64,000 nucleotides of DNA from Bacillota bacterium (GCA_012840225.1 DULU01000005.1:18717-82716); one strand, 5' to 3'. Shown: positions 25,849-36,205, counted from the first letter of the stretch. A program made the numbers and translations. The notes: generated from the letters alone by a model not told the origin.

Positions 25849-25928
25849 CATTACCACCTCACCACCTCCATCACCACCTCCATCACCACCTCCATCCCAA
25901 CTCCATCCCAACTCCATCCCAACTCCCA
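25849..25928 (+). repeat. Microsatellite-like tandem repeats
   Basis: Copies of CACCACCTCCAT are followed by three copies of CCCAACTCCAT (11 bp). The change of unit length shows these are non-coding expansions. Confidence 0.85.
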
Positions 25929-26024
25929 TTGCACTATCACCCCTGTGCCACTTCAGTCCTACTATGGTCGCAGTTTCTCAATTATGGCACACACAGTAGC
26001 AACGGCATTGATGGTAAGAATGTG

Positions 26025-26231
26025 GCGTGAGCGGACAGGGGGTAGTGTACTGTACGCCCGGCATTCTGCCGGTAACCACTATGCATATGGATGTTTTGCC
26101 GCTTTTTTACCACAGACCCTTCCCCAGCTCAAGCCGGCGATTGGGCATGGCCTGGAAAAGTCATGACTGATCGCCCAGCTCATGGCGATTGGCAGAGGAG
26201 GGGTTGACGGTGGCAAAATCTTACCAAAACC
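26025..26231 (+). repeat. 207 bp direct repeat, copy 1, containing palindrome-ended element D
   Basis: It matches 26293-26499 along its whole length with only about a dozen differences by eye. From about 26089 it carries GTTTTGCCGC plus T6, ACCAC. It ends with GGTGGCAAAATCTTACCAAAACC, the reverse-complement pattern seen in copies A-C. Confidence 0.9.
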
Positions 26232-26292
26232 CCTGGGTACTCGATACCATATGCGCCCACCGCTCACTGCTCCCTTTTTCCACCATCGACAG

Positions 26293-26499
26293 GCGTGAGC
26301 GGACAGGGGGTGGTGTACTGTACGCCCGGCATTCTGCCGGTAACCACTAAGCATATGGATGTTTTGCCGTTTTTTTACCACAGACCCTTCCCCAGCTCAA
26401 GCCGGCATTTCGGCATGGCCTGGAATAGGTATGGCTGATCGCCCAGCTCATGGCGATTGGCAGAGGAGGGGTTGCCGGTGGCAAAAACTTACCAAAACC
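26293..26499 (+). repeat. 207 bp direct repeat, copy 2, containing palindrome-ended element E
   Basis: Second copy of the unit at 26025-26231, 61 bp further on, in the same orientation. It includes the conserved lead-in TACTGTACGCCCGGCATTCT, which the A-C copies lack, so the duplicated unit is larger than the core element. Confidence 0.9.
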
Positions 26500-26667
26500 G
26501 GAGGGGAGCTCCTCTCCCCTCTTCAACCTGTTCCCGCTTTCTGCGGCAACCGATTGACGCAACAGGTGGCTGCGTACGACGGAGGCAACGGAGACGGAGA
26601 TAGTGGTGAGATTTGGCAGGGATAGAGGAGGGATAGCAGCAGGATAGTGTTGGAATAGTGGCTACAG

Positions 26668-28374
26668 CTATTGCTGCACATTCAGGCGCAGGCGTTTGTA
26701 GGCGTTAATCAGGCCGTTTGTGCTGCTATCGTGGCCGGTAGCCATTTCATCACTTTTTAGCTCGGGCAATATTTTATTCGCCAACTGTTTACCCAACTCC
26801 ACTCCCATCTGGTCGAAGCTATTTACGTTCCAAATAGCTCCTTGCACAAAAATCTTGTGCTCGTAGAGGGCTATCAGCTTACCGAGGGTTTCAGGATCTA
26901 ACCGCCGGTATAAAAATGTATTGGTAGGTTTATTGCCGGCAAACGTTTTGGCTGAGACATAAGCCGGGTCGGCGGCACGAGGATCACCGGCTGCCTCCAG
27001 CTCCGCCTTGGTTTCAGCAAAGGTCCGCCCCTTCATTAGGGCTTCGGTTTGCGCCAGGCAGTTGGCGATAAGTATCTGATGGTGGTCGCCGATTGGGTTA
27101 TGGCTTTCGGCAGCAGCCAGAAAATCGCAAGGAATCAGTTTAGTGCCCTGATGAATCAACTGATAAAAAGCATGCTGGCCGTTGGTTCCCGGTTGTCCCC
27201 ATACGACCGGTCCGGTTTGGTAATTCACCAGGTTTCCATTTTTGTCGACGCTCTTGCCATTGCTTTCCATATCGGCTTGCTGCATGTAATCGGCAAAGTA
27301 AGTTAGATACTGATCATATGCCAATATGGCGTGGCTTGCCGCTCCCCAGAAGTTGTTGTACCAAATGCCCAGCAGAGCCATGATCACGGGGATGTTTTTA
27401 TCCAGCTCAGCGGTGCGGAAATGCCTATCCACCATATGCGCCCCGGTGAGCAAGGCCTCAAAATTATCCATCCCTATATATAGAGCTATCGACAGACCGA
27501 TGGCCGACCACAAAGAATAGCGGCCGCCTACCCAATCCCAGAACACAAACATGTTCTCCGGATTAATGCCAAACTCCTGAACAGCCTGCCGATTGGTGGA
27601 TATAGCCACAAAATGCTTGGCCACGGCAGATTGATCAGGAACATGGCTCAAAAGCCAACTGCGAGCCGAACGAGCGTTGGTCATCGTCTCCTGGGTGGTA
27701 AAAGTTTTCGACGAAATTAGGAACAGGGTTCTATCCGGCGGCAGGTGCTTCAAGGTTTCTGCCAGGTCGGTAGGGTCAACATTGGAGACAAAGTGGACCC
27801 GCAAGGGCTGCCCGTCGGCGGTTTGGCGGTATGCATAGGGTTGCAAGGCATATGTAACCATCCTCGGCCCCAGGTGCGACCCACCGATGCCGATATTGAC
27901 CACGTCGGAAATGGTTTTTCCGCTATATCCCTTCCAGGCCCCACTGTGAACCATATGGCAAAACCGGCGCATCTTTTCCAATTCCGCATTTACATGCGGC
28001 ATCACATCCCGGCCATCCACGAGGTATGGATCATTGGAGCGGTTGCGCAAAGCCACATGCAAGACCGGCCGGTTTTCGGTGTTATTAATACGTTCACCTC
28101 TGAACATAGCTTCTATTTTCTCAGGCAGCCCGGTCTCGATTGCCAGCTTAAGAAGCAGTTTCATAGTCTCGCTGGTAATGCGGTTTTTGGAGTAATCGAA
28201 AAGCAGGCCATCCCAAAATATAGAAAAACGGGAAAAACGTTCGGGATCGGACGAAAAAAGGTCCCGCATGTGCACGCCGTTTATATCCTGTTGATGCTTA
28301 ATCAGCTTCTGCCAAGCAGGAAGTGAGGTGACATTTGAGGTAATGGCGGTAGTGGTAGTGGTAGTTGTGGACAA
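26668..28374 (-). CDS. pgi: Glucose-6-phosphate isomerase
   Basis: It interconverts glucose 6-phosphate and fructose 6-phosphate. The 568-residue sequence has [15 protein letters not shown], the first signature [36 protein letters not shown] and the second signature [19 protein letters not shown], as in the long eukaryote/proteobacteria-type enzymes of about 550 residues. TTG 28374 is chosen because AGGAG lies seven bases upstream and the family starts near [12 protein letters not shown]. An ATG at 28419 would overlap the preceding gene. Seven threonine codons in a row (ACTACC repeats) sit at the N-terminus. Only 16 bp separate it from the upstream glycosidase-like gene, so co-transcription is likely. 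Confidence 0.95.
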   Translation of the reverse strand: MSTTTTTTTAITSNVTSLPAWQKLIKHQQDINGVHMRDLFSSDPERFSRFSIFWDGLLFDYSKNRITSETMKLLLKLAIETGLPEKIEAMFRGERINNTENRPVLHVALRNRSNDPYLVDGRDVMPHVNAELEKMRRFCHMVHSGAWKGYSGKTISDVVNIGIGGSHLGPRMVTYALQPYAYRQTADGQPLRVHFVSNVDPTDLAETLKHLPPDRTLFLISSKTFTTQETMTNARSARSWLLSHVPDQSAVAKHFVAISTNRQAVQEFGINPENMFVFWDWVGGRYSLWSAIGLSIALYIGMDNFEALLTGAHMVDRHFRTAELDKNIPVIMALLGIWYNNFWGAASHAILAYDQYLTYFADYMQQADMESNGKSVDKNGNLVNYQTGPVVWGQPGTNGQHAFYQLIHQGTKLIPCDFLAAAESHNPIGDHHQILIANCLAQTEALMKGRTFAETKAELEAAGDPRAADPAYVSAKTFAGNKPTNTFLYRRLDPETLGKLIALYEHKIFVQGAIWNVNSFDQMGVELGKQLANKILPELKSDEMATGHDSSTNGLINAYKRLRLNVQQ

Positions 28375-28390
28375 GAAACGGCTCCTCTCT

Positions 28391-30151
28391 TCAGGATGAT
28401 GGACACATTTCGGATGCACGGCATCGAAGCAGCAGCACCCAATCGTGTCTATCCGGGGCGGATAATTCGCATACCCCGCCGGCTGCGGCCAACGGTAATG
28501 GCTTCATATATATTCCGGCATCTGGATTGTACCACACCGCTTCGCCGTCGGGTTGAGCCAACCAGGAGATATCCAGCGTTATTTTACCACCCTCGGGTAA
28601 ATAGATTACGGCAAGGGTATTGTCGTCCGTCTTTGCCGCAGCCACGAATCCATTTGGATCATCCCCAGCCGGCTGGTGGAGCAACATTTCCGGAGCGGGG
28701 TAAAGTCGCCACCAAGGCAACGAGTCGAAAAACCGCCTTATATTCGTCACGCTGTCGATGCCCGGCGTATAAAGGCCGTGCTGCCATGCATTAGAAATGC
28801 CTATATTCTGATGACCGGGAGCAGGCCCTCTCTCGGTCAACCATGGCCAGATACTGTTGTTGCCATAGGAAACCCCGGCTGTAGGCGTGATGAGCAGATT
28901 CCAGTAAAGAGCCCGGCGGACCTGGTGCGGGGTAATATGGCGGCGGGCATGATATGATAAATGGGCTTCATAGTTGGGCTCCAGATCAATAATAGGTCGG
29001 GGTGGAGTGTTCCGCCATTCGCCGGCAGGCGGACCATTGATCAGCCAGTTGAGAGCCTTGGCGCTGTCTCCATGGCCGCTTTGATAGCCGACAAAGGAAT
29101 ACCATTTTTCATAGCGAAATTCGTCCGCCACCCATTGTTGGCCGCCCGGATGCATGGTGACCAGCCGCTCGCCTAGACCTAGACCCAGACCAGGACCCAT
29201 AGCAGGACCCATAGCAGGACCCGGACCTGGAGCAGGACCTGGAGCAGGAGCAGGACCTTGACCTGGACCTTGACTTGTCCCTGGACCCGACTTTGGCAAT
29301 AGCCCGAAAACCTTTCGCCCGATGCGGCGCCAACGTTCCGCCTTATCGCCGGTATAGTTGCCGTCACCTCCCAGGAACCACACCACCTGATGGCAGCCAT
29401 AGCGGGCAACAATATACCGGGCCAGCAAAATGGCGTCGTCCTCCGGCAGGAAATAACCAACATCGCCAGGCGTGCAAGCCCACAAGATGACCAGCCCGGC
29501 TACCAAGCCGTGACGATTGATGGCTGCCACCTTGGCATCCAGGCGAGCGAAAAAGGCCGGATTGATGCGGATATTTTCCTCCCCGGCGAAAGCCGTTTCG
29601 CCGCAGGCATCGGCCGTCATAGCCCGCCAATGAGTCATGACGCATTGCACGGCGGTAAAGCCTTGTTCGTGCCGCACTTTTAGGTAATGCTCCCAATCGG
29701 CCGGATCTGCTTTCAACACGCCGTTCCAGGCAGTATCCGCCATCCAAAAGAACGGGGTGCCGTCGGCATATGTCAGTCTGTAATCCTGGGGATATGCCCG
29801 CAAGCCGCCATGTATCCACAGCGGGTGCAAAGGCGGGTAGCCTGCCACTTTCACCTTACCGGTCAAGCCGTTCAGGTTGGCGCCGGGATCGCTCGTGACC
29901 ACCCGGTATGTCCAGGTACCGGCGGCATCGCCCCCGATGCGGGCTTTCCAGATCGCCCCGCCATCCCAAAAAGCCGGCACTGCTTTGCGCCGGCCGCTAT
30001 CCTCGTCCACTAACTCTACCGTTACATCAAGATCCCGCACCGGATCGCCGTAAAGTCTATCGCTGGCAAATACCAACTCGGTGTAGCCCAACCCGGTGCT
30101 GGCGCTACCCATATCGGCGTTGCTCCCGCTCCCACTTCCTGCAGATAACAC
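28391..30151 (-). CDS. DUF4038-type putative glycoside hydrolase (apiosidase-like)
   Basis: The protein (586 residues from GTG 30151) has an N-terminal beta domain of DUF5060 type ([23 protein letters not shown] to YPPLHPLW). A barrel follows beginning [20 protein letters not shown], with [35 protein letters not shown] and [12 protein letters not shown], the DUF4038 landmarks whose acids serve in catalysis. The C-terminal beta domain ends DRHDWVLLL. It probably cleaves a plant-type side-chain sugar. GTG 30151 has AAAGGTGG seven bases upstream; ATG 30196 lacks a ribosome site. A Gly-Pro-rich repeat insert (29190-29275) interrupts the barrel. No signal peptide. Confidence 0.78.
   Translation of the reverse strand: MLSAGSGSGSNADMGSASTGLGYTELVFASDRLYGDPVRDLDVTVELVDEDSGRRKAVPAFWDGGAIWKARIGGDAAGTWTYRVVTSDPGANLNGLTGKVKVAGYPPLHPLWIHGGLRAYPQDYRLTYADGTPFFWMADTAWNGVLKADPADWEHYLKVRHEQGFTAVQCVMTHWRAMTADACGETAFAGEENIRINPAFFARLDAKVAAINRHGLVAGLVILWACTPGDVGYFLPEDDAILLARYIVARYGCHQVVWFLGGDGNYTGDKAERWRRIGRKVFGLLPKSGPGTSQGPGQGPAPAPGPAPGPGPAMGPAMGPGLGLGLGERLVTMHPGGQQWVADEFRYEKWYSFVGYQSGHGDSAKALNWLINGPPAGEWRNTPPRPIIDLEPNYEAHLSYHARRHITPHQVRRALYWNLLITPTAGVSYGNNSIWPWLTERGPAPGHQNIGISNAWQHGLYTPGIDSVTNIRRFFDSLPWWRLYPAPEMLLHQPAGDDPNGFVAAAKTDDNTLAVIYLPEGGKITLDISWLAQPDGEAVWYNPDAGIYMKPLPLAAAGGVCELSAPDRHDWVLLLRCRASEMCPSS
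29188..29278 (-). repeat. Gly/Pro/Ala-coding repeats inside the DUF4038 gene
   Basis: Plus-strand units CCCATAGCAGGA and CCTGGAGCAGGA recur, encoding alternating Gly-Pro-Ala on the minus strand. They lie between LLPKSG and [11 protein letters not shown], a surface loop in the family. Confidence 0.85.
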
Positions 30152-30413
30152 CGGCCCCCCACCTTTCTCCCGGTATTTGTACCGGTTTCTGTGCATTGCA
30201 GACAGTGATTTTAGTTGTTCAGGTTAGTTGTTCAGGAATTCAGATTTACTGTTTCGCCGGACTTCGGCGCTCTCCTATCTTCCATCTTCTTGTTTGCTGC
30301 TTTATATTCATATATTTTATAGATAACGGACTAACGGGTAGCCGATAATGGATACATGCTAACCGAAGGATAATATTAGATACCTGCCGGAGACCGGAGA
30401 GGGGTATAAGCAA

Positions 30414-31367
30414 GTGGCCAAATACATTACCATTAGCACTATCGGCGTGAAAGGCATAACGATCCACGACAACCACATCGACCCGGATGTAATCGTCGCC
30501 CAAAGTATCCGGCATCTGCAGCACGAAATACAGCAAGTGTTGCCCGACCGGCCGGATCTAATCGTCTTGCCTGAAGCTTGTGATGGCCCTTTGGGCTTGT
30601 CGAAAGAGAAACTGTTTACTTATTACCGGGTAAGGGGCGAGAGGATATTAAATGAAATGCGCCGGATAGCCAAGGAAAACAACTGCTATCTCGCTTATCC
30701 GGCCATAATGGCAACCCCTAACGGCAGCTGGCGCAACAGCACTCACCTGATCAACAGGTCGGGAGAGGTGATCGGCACCTACACCAAAAACCACCCGACC
30801 ATCACAGAAATCGAACAAGGCATTCTCTGCGGCACCTCTGCCCCTCTTATCCAATGCGACTTCGGCACCCTGGCTTGTGCCATTTGCTTCGATCTCAATT
30901 TCGACCGGCTCAGGCTGCATTACCGGACGTTACATCCCGACCTGATCCTTTTTAGTTCCATGTTTCACGGCGGACTGTTGCAAAAAATGTGGGCCTATAC
31001 CTGCCGGGCATATTTTATAGGCGCTGTAGCCTACGGCGGCCCCAGCGCCATCTTATCTCCGCAAGGCGAGATCATCGCCACCAGCACCAATTACTATAAC
31101 TTCGCCACAGCCCGTATAAATTTGGATTATGCTCTCGTACATCTCGACTACAACAGAAACCGCCTGAGCAAAATGAAATCTAAATATGGGCCGAAGGTCA
31201 AAGTATACGATCCTGGACAACTAGGTTCGGTGCTTATAACCAGCGAGACGACGGAGTTCAGCATCAAAGAAATAGTAGCCGAATTTGAGCTGGAGCTATT
31301 GGACGATTACCTGCAAAGAGCCCTCGCCGAACAACAGCGCCACCCACTGGGTTCATCGGATTCATAA
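30414..31367 (+). CDS. Carbon-nitrogen hydrolase (nitrilase superfamily)
   Basis: The 317-residue enzyme has the nitrilase triad: E54 in VLPEACDG, K125 in YTKNHPT and C158 in AICFDLNF. It hydrolyses a non-peptide C-N bond (amide, carbamoyl or nitrile). Substrate cannot be told from sequence. The GTG start at 30414 has GGAGAGG about ten bases upstream. It stands alone between the divergent glycosidase gene and the convergent oxidoreductase genes. Confidence 0.88.
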   Translation: MAKYITISTIGVKGITIHDNHIDPDVIVAQSIRHLQHEIQQVLPDRPDLIVLPEACDGPLGLSKEKLFTYYRVRGERILNEMRRIAKENNCYLAYPAIMATPNGSWRNSTHLINRSGEVIGTYTKNHPTITEIEQGILCGTSAPLIQCDFGTLACAICFDLNFDRLRLHYRTLHPDLILFSSMFHGGLLQKMWAYTCRAYFIGAVAYGGPSAILSPQGEIIATSTNYYNFATARINLDYALVHLDYNRNRLSKMKSKYGPKVKVYDPGQLGSVLITSETTEFSIKEIVAEFELELLDDYLQRALAEQQRHPLGSSDS

Positions 31368-31443
31368 AGAGTCCGCCCATCTCCACCCATCTCCGCCTAT
31401 CTCGCCGGTTCTGCTTATTTATTACATCCGTCTGTGTCCTATG

Positions 31444-32343
31444 TCAGCAATAGCTATTCAACACCTCCCGGATGACGGAGCGGTCCGGCGGCGGGGCTTC
31501 ATACAGTTTATCTGCCCCCACTTCACTTCTGAAGCGGTCAGCAAAAACCGGATCAGCCGGCGCTTTGTAAATAATGCCCACCGGGATTTTATCCTCCCAT
31601 TCCATGGCTTTGGCCAAAGCCGCCTGCTTGTCGCTTGGGTCGAAGTCGGCGGGGAGCTGGTAAACCCGCTCCTTATACCAGTTCATGGAGCGTGTACCCC
31701 AAATAATGCAAGGCTGGATAACATCTATATACGAAAAAGCCGGGTGTTTGATGGCTTCCACAAACAGCTTGGCCAGATGAGGTATATCGCCGGTAAAGCC
31801 CCGGGCCACAAAGGTGCAACCTTGAATGATAGCCAAAGCCAGAGGTCTGAGCGGATAGTTTTCCACACCCGACATCTGCAGGCGGGTCCTATCTCCCTTA
31901 TCGGTGGTCGGTGAAGCCTGTCCTTTGGTCAGCCCGTATATCTGGTTATTGTGCACGATCAAAGTGAATTTGGGATTGCGGCGGATGGTATGGAGGAAAT
32001 GGTTGCCCCCTTCACCATAGCAGTCGCCGTCGCCGGTGGTGACGATGGTGGTAAGGTGCGGATTGGCTGCGCACACCCCCGTGGCTACGGAAAGAGCCCG
32101 ACCATGGAGCCCGTTGAAATAATTGCAGCGCAGGTATTGCGGCGTTTTGGCTGCTTGCCCGATACCGGAGACCAGGCATATTTCCTCCGGTTTCTTCTGC
32201 AATTCTACCAACGCCCTTTTCAGGGCGGTTAATATGGCAAAGTTATAACATCCGGGACACCATTGGTTCTCAACTTTATTGTTATAATCCTGCAAAGTCA
32301 CCACATTATCGTTTTTATTATTGTTATTGTTGTTATTGCGCAT
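31444..32343 (-). CDS. 2-oxoacid:acceptor oxidoreductase, beta (thiamine diphosphate) subunit
   Basis: The 299-residue subunit has the WCPGC motif near residue 30. The thiamine diphosphate site is GDGDCYGEGGNHFLHTIRRN, followed by NNQIYGLTKGQASPTT. With the alpha subunit it oxidatively decarboxylates a 2-oxo acid (2-oxoglutarate or branched-chain type) to the acyl-CoA, reducing ferredoxin. ATG 32343 sits ten bases after GGAGGT inside the end of the alpha gene. The 11 bp overlap indicates translational coupling. An Asn run (AATAAC repeats) follows the start. No separate ferredoxin-like subunit gene is next to it. Confidence 0.92.
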   Translation of the reverse strand: MRNNNNNNNKNDNVVTLQDYNNKVENQWCPGCYNFAILTALKRALVELQKKPEEICLVSGIGQAAKTPQYLRCNYFNGLHGRALSVATGVCAANPHLTTIVTTGDGDCYGEGGNHFLHTIRRNPKFTLIVHNNQIYGLTKGQASPTTDKGDRTRLQMSGVENYPLRPLALAIIQGCTFVARGFTGDIPHLAKLFVEAIKHPAFSYIDVIQPCIIWGTRSMNWYKERVYQLPADFDPSDKQAALAKAMEWEDKIPVGIIYKAPADPVFADRFRSEVGADKLYEAPPPDRSVIREVLNSYC

Positions 32344-34156
32344 GACGCATTCCACCTCCGTTGCCCAAAGCGGCAGTCATCACAGGAGATTGCACAATAT
32401 ATGAGCTGGTCAGAGGGAGTCCGTCGTAGCGGCAGATGCTTCCGGCAAGGCGAAGGGCGTATTCACCCCGCAACAGCCTGGCGAGCTGCCCGCCGGCATT
32501 GCTTTCCACGGTATAATAGCGGACGCCTTCGGCGAAAGTGTAGTCCGGCAAAGGCCACAGTTCGGTGAAATGCAAGGCGCCGACTTTATGGCCGGCCGCC
32601 CGCAACCGAGCTACCGCCTCGAATACTGCAGACCGGGAAGAGCCCCAACTGAGCAGAACGATTTTGACATCTTCAACCAGGTGGGCTTCCGGAGGAGCGA
32701 TTTCCTGGCGGAGAGCCTCCAGCTTGTGCATCCGCTTCTCCACCATCTTCTGCCGCAATTGCAAATCCTCAGTAATATGCCCGCTTTCGTCATGCTCGTC
32801 GCTGTCGCAGCATACCAACTGCGGCCCTTGGCCGGGAAAGCGCCTGGGGGAAATGCCGGAGTCGGTCAGGGCGTAGCGGTAATACTCCGCCCCGTCTCCC
32901 GCCCCTGCGTTGCCGGCCAACTGGTCGTCCCCGCCGCCGGCGACCTCGACAGCCTGGGCAGCCCCGTCGACAGCCTGGGCAGCCCCGGCGGCAGCCTGCA
33001 GAAGAAGATCCGGATCCAAATCTATGGTGCTGTAGGCATCGGCCAGGTATTGATCGGTCATGACGATGACAGGTATTTGGTATTTTTCCGCCAGGGTGAA
33101 GGCCCGGGCTGCTTTATAAAAGGCATCGCGGGCATCTGCCGGCGCCAGCACCGCTTTGGGAAACTCGCCGTGCCCGGCGTTTATGGCGAAGAGCAGATCA
33201 CCCTGTTCGGTGCGGGTCGGAAGACCGGTAGCCGGGCCGGGCCGCTGACCCAGGACAATCACCATCGGGGTCTCCGTCATGCCGGCCAAGCTTACCCCTT
33301 CGGTCATCAGGCAAAAGCCACCGCCGGAGGTGGCGGTCATGGCCCGGGCGCCGGCATAAGAGGCGCCGATGGCCATATTTATAGCGGCAATCTCATCTTC
33401 CGCCTGCTCTGTCAGGACGCCTAATTTCCGGCTGTAAGCGGAAAGGAAAGTGATGATGCCGGTGGAGGGGGTCATCGGGTAGGCGGACATAAAATTACAG
33501 CCGGCAGCCGCTGCTCCCAGAGCCAGCGTCTCATTGCCGGATATGAAATATTTGGCGCCGGAGGTAGAGGTGGAAGGCAACTGCCACCTTTGCGCCGCGG
33601 AGGTTTGGGCTGTGGCCAGATCATAACCGGCTTTGGCGGCAGCAATATTGGCAGCCGTCACCTCCGCCCCTTTCCTGCCGAATTCCTCGGTCAGAATGTC
33701 GTTCACCACGGCGAGATCCATGCCCAGAATGCCGGCGAGCGCCCCTACAGCCACCGTATTGGCATAGAGTTTGTTGCCCAGCTGCTGCTCGGCGATTTGC
33801 TGGAAGGGCACCGTTACCACAGCCGGCCCTCCCTCAGTCGCCTCCCGCTCTCGCCCGGCCGCCTCCCGCTCTTCTATGAGAACGCCGTCATCCTCCAAGA
33901 GCGGCAGGTATTTGGCCCGGGACTTGGCGTCGAGCGGCAAAAATATGGAGAAACGTTCGATAGGCGCCGCAGCTATTTTTTCTCCCACTCGGATCATATA
34001 GCTGTTGCTGCCGCCCCTGATGCGGGATTCATATTCCTGCCAGGCAAATACCTCATAACCGGACCTGGAGAGCGCTTTGGCCAAGACATAACCTACAGTC
34101 TGCAATCCCTGCCCGGCGGCTCCCGAAATGATGATTCCTATATCATTCTTATTCAT
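32333..34156 (-). CDS. 2-oxoacid:acceptor oxidoreductase, fused gamma-alpha subunit
   Basis: The 607-residue protein joins a gamma domain (residues 1-185, GAAGQGLQTVGYVLAKAL, EYESRIRGGSNSYMIRV) to an alpha domain (from about 205). The latter has AYPMTPSTGIITFLSAY, EDEIAAINMAIGASYAGARAMTATSGGGF and RPGPATGLPTRTEQGDL. This is the two-gene KorA type of 2-oxoacid:ferredoxin oxidoreductase. The substrate is probably 2-oxoglutarate or a branched-chain 2-oxo acid. An Ala/Gly-rich insert (AAQAVDG/AAQAVEV repeats, about residues 395-430) is not expected in the family. Confidence 0.92.
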   Translation of the reverse strand: MNKNDIGIIISGAAGQGLQTVGYVLAKALSRSGYEVFAWQEYESRIRGGSNSYMIRVGEKIAAAPIERFSIFLPLDAKSRAKYLPLLEDDGVLIEEREAAGREREATEGGPAVVTVPFQQIAEQQLGNKLYANTVAVGALAGILGMDLAVVNDILTEEFGRKGAEVTAANIAAAKAGYDLATAQTSAAQRWQLPSTSTSGAKYFISGNETLALGAAAAGCNFMSAYPMTPSTGIITFLSAYSRKLGVLTEQAEDEIAAINMAIGASYAGARAMTATSGGGFCLMTEGVSLAGMTETPMVIVLGQRPGPATGLPTRTEQGDLLFAINAGHGEFPKAVLAPADARDAFYKAARAFTLAEKYQIPVIVMTDQYLADAYSTIDLDPDLLLQAAAGAAQAVDGAAQAVEVAGGGDDQLAGNAGAGDGAEYYRYALTDSGISPRRFPGQGPQLVCCDSDEHDESGHITEDLQLRQKMVEKRMHKLEALRQEIAPPEAHLVEDVKIVLLSWGSSRSAVFEAVARLRAAGHKVGALHFTELWPLPDYTFAEGVRYYTVESNAGGQLARLLRGEYALRLAGSICRYDGLPLTSSYIVQSPVMTAALGNGGGMRHAQ

Positions 34157-34226
34157 AATCCATCACCACCATCCAAATATAATTGCCTTAAATTTATTGC
34201 AATTTGCTGCTCATGTCAATCGTCAG

Positions 34227-36044
34227 TTAAGCAAGGGAGCGAATATATGCATAATATGCACCCAAATCCAATCCATCCTGGTTGGTCAGCCGACCCTGCA
34301 TATGCACCGGACCTTCATCCAAATAAATCTGGAAAACGGCTGCCGCATCACTCTCGCCGACCACCTGCTCATACTCCGTATCGCCCACCTTTAGCTTCAC
34401 TTTTTCTACTGCCAACGCCTTTCCCCCTGTGTAATAATCATGATTTTCCACAGGTACGCAGGATGCGGCAAACTCCACATCGGAGCCCTCGATGCCGCTT
34501 CGCATAGGCAGCCCGGTCTCCCTGGGCCAGCGCCGTAACTCTACTCTATACCAGCCGGCCTCAGCCACCAGTACTTCCCAATAGCCGCCGACCAGGAGGC
34601 CCCGGCGGATCAAGCCCTGGTGATATGGGCAGCTTTCCATATTCACCCGCCAGTCATGACAGGTCAGGCAGGTCTCCTCACCCGGTTTCAGGACAAACGG
34701 GATCTCTTCGGCAAACCGGGCGGAGACCAACTCCCACCATTTTTCATATTCCGCCTGCAGCTCACGCACTACCTCCGGATACCGGTCGGCTACATTGTGC
34801 CGCTGCTCCGGATCGACAAGTATATCGTAGAGTTCACTGTGGCGCACCAGCCGCCAGCGTCTGGTCATCACGGCGGCATCTTTTCCCTTAACCGGATTCA
34901 CCAGCCGCTGGGTGTCGGTGATGAGGATCCGGTCGGAGAAAGCTTTCGTCCCCTCTCCATATAAGAGCGGCACGAGGCTCCTGCCGTGGAAATGATGGGA
35001 AAGATGCTCCCCATTCTCCCCCTCCTCCCCCGCCGCCGCAGACAGACCGCAGAGCTCCAATATGGTGGGCATAAAGTCGACATAACTCGTCAACTCCGGC
35101 ACCTCCCGGCCGTGGTCCAAGCCGCCGCCCGGCCAGTGGAGGAAGAAAGGAACCCGGTGACCGCCGTCGTACGGAGAACATTTCTTGCCACGCATCCCGG
35201 CATTGAAGCCGTCCACCACAAAGCCGTCACCGTCGACTTTGGCTCCGGCGCTCGTGCCGTTATCGGTCATGAAGATCAGGATGGTGTTTTCGGCCAACCC
35301 CCATTCCGCCAGCTTAGCCCTGAGCAGGCCGAAATTGGTGTCGATCTGGGTGATCATCCCGTAGAAGCGGGCCCGCCGCTCCGGCACCCGGCCCCGGTAA
35401 AGATCGGCATATTTATCCTCCACCACGAAGGGCTCGTGCGGAGCATTGGTCGCTATGTAACAGAAGAATGGTCGTTCACTTTCTCTATTTTGCTCTATAT
35501 ACTCCAGAGCCAGGCGAAACCACACATCGGTGCAATGTCCCTGAAATCGCTGCGGGCGGCCATCTACCAGATAGACATCGTCAATATAATCGTTTCCCCA
35601 GAAATCCGGGGTTTGCCCTATACCTCCGCCGCCATGCACGACACTTGTCTCGAAACCCCGGTCCTGTGGCCGGTAAGGATAGGTGTCGCCCAGATGCCAT
35701 TTGCCGAAGATGGCGGTGCGGTAGCCATGTTCCTTTAGCACCTCCGGCAGCGTCCTTTCATCCCGGCGCAGGAGCGAGCGCCCGCCCAGGGTATGCCAGA
35801 CCCCTGTGCTATTGGCATGATGGCCGGTCATCAAACCTGCTCTGGTCGGGGCGCAGGTGGTACCGACATGGAAGTTTGTAAATCGGGTGCTGACCCGGGA
35901 AAAGGCATCGATGTGGGGTGTCTGAATGATAGGATTCCCCGTACAGCCCAGATCGCCATATCCCTGGTCGTCGGTAAGGACAAAAATTACATTAGGTTTT
36001 CCCGGCAACTGTCTTCCAGCCAAACCAAACCCACCTCTCACCAC
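34227..36044 (-). CDS. Sulfatase (arylsulfatase family)
   Basis: The 605-residue enzyme begins its fold with KPNVIFVLTDDQGYGDLGC (metal aspartates) and has C64-A-P-T-R. In that motif the Cys is converted to formylglycine by a maturase not encoded here. GKWHLGD follows, then DNGTSAG with metal ligands. A C-terminal extension after about residue 470 is probably a beta domain. Targets could be sulfated glycans. No signal peptide is seen, so it may be cytoplasmic. GTG 36044 is the outer start; TTG 36023 has a better-spaced AGAGGT and may be the real one. Confidence 0.9.
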   Translation of the reverse strand: MVRGGFGLAGRQLPGKPNVIFVLTDDQGYGDLGCTGNPIIQTPHIDAFSRVSTRFTNFHVGTTCAPTRAGLMTGHHANSTGVWHTLGGRSLLRRDERTLPEVLKEHGYRTAIFGKWHLGDTYPYRPQDRGFETSVVHGGGGIGQTPDFWGNDYIDDVYLVDGRPQRFQGHCTDVWFRLALEYIEQNRESERPFFCYIATNAPHEPFVVEDKYADLYRGRVPERRARFYGMITQIDTNFGLLRAKLAEWGLAENTILIFMTDNGTSAGAKVDGDGFVVDGFNAGMRGKKCSPYDGGHRVPFFLHWPGGGLDHGREVPELTSYVDFMPTILELCGLSAAAGEEGENGEHLSHHFHGRSLVPLLYGEGTKAFSDRILITDTQRLVNPVKGKDAAVMTRRWRLVRHSELYDILVDPEQRHNVADRYPEVVRELQAEYEKWWELVSARFAEEIPFVLKPGEETCLTCHDWRVNMESCPYHQGLIRRGLLVGGYWEVLVAEAGWYRVELRRWPRETGLPMRSGIEGSDVEFAASCVPVENHDYYTGGKALAVEKVKLKVGDTEYEQVVGESDAAAVFQIYLDEGPVHMQGRLTNQDGLDLGAYYAYIRSLA

Positions 36045-36146
36045 TTCTTTACCATTTTTCCATTTTTACCTTCTCAGGCAATTGAACCTGCCTGCCGCCT
36101 CACCCCCTTCACCATATAAGCCTCGCAAAAAACATTTATTAATATC

Positions 36147-36155
36147 TGATATAAT
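36147..36155 (+). promoter_or_regulatory. Extended -10 promoter element before nagA
   Basis: TGATATAAT (TG-n-TATAAT) at 36147-36155 lies in an AT-rich gap 50 bp before the nagA start. There is no good -35, as is common for extended -10 promoters. Confidence 0.5.
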
Positions 36156-36205
36156 TATCTTACCATATTTATCTAGGCGAATTTAGCGAGAGGAACGGTT
36201 TATAT

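Larger units (their letters stand above)
25535..26667. other. Gene-free region of about 1.1 kb with microsatellites and repeat elements D and E
   Basis: No credible gene. It holds simple repeats (CCATCACCACCT and CCATCCCAACT units at about 25849-25928), then two near-identical 207 bp direct repeats containing palindrome-ended elements D and E. A purine-rich stretch precedes the pgi stop. Confidence 0.75.

Noticed and set aside
32570..33424. 284-codon plus-strand frame inside the 2-oxoacid oxidoreductase alpha gene
   Set aside because: Antisense shadow of a well-conserved gene.
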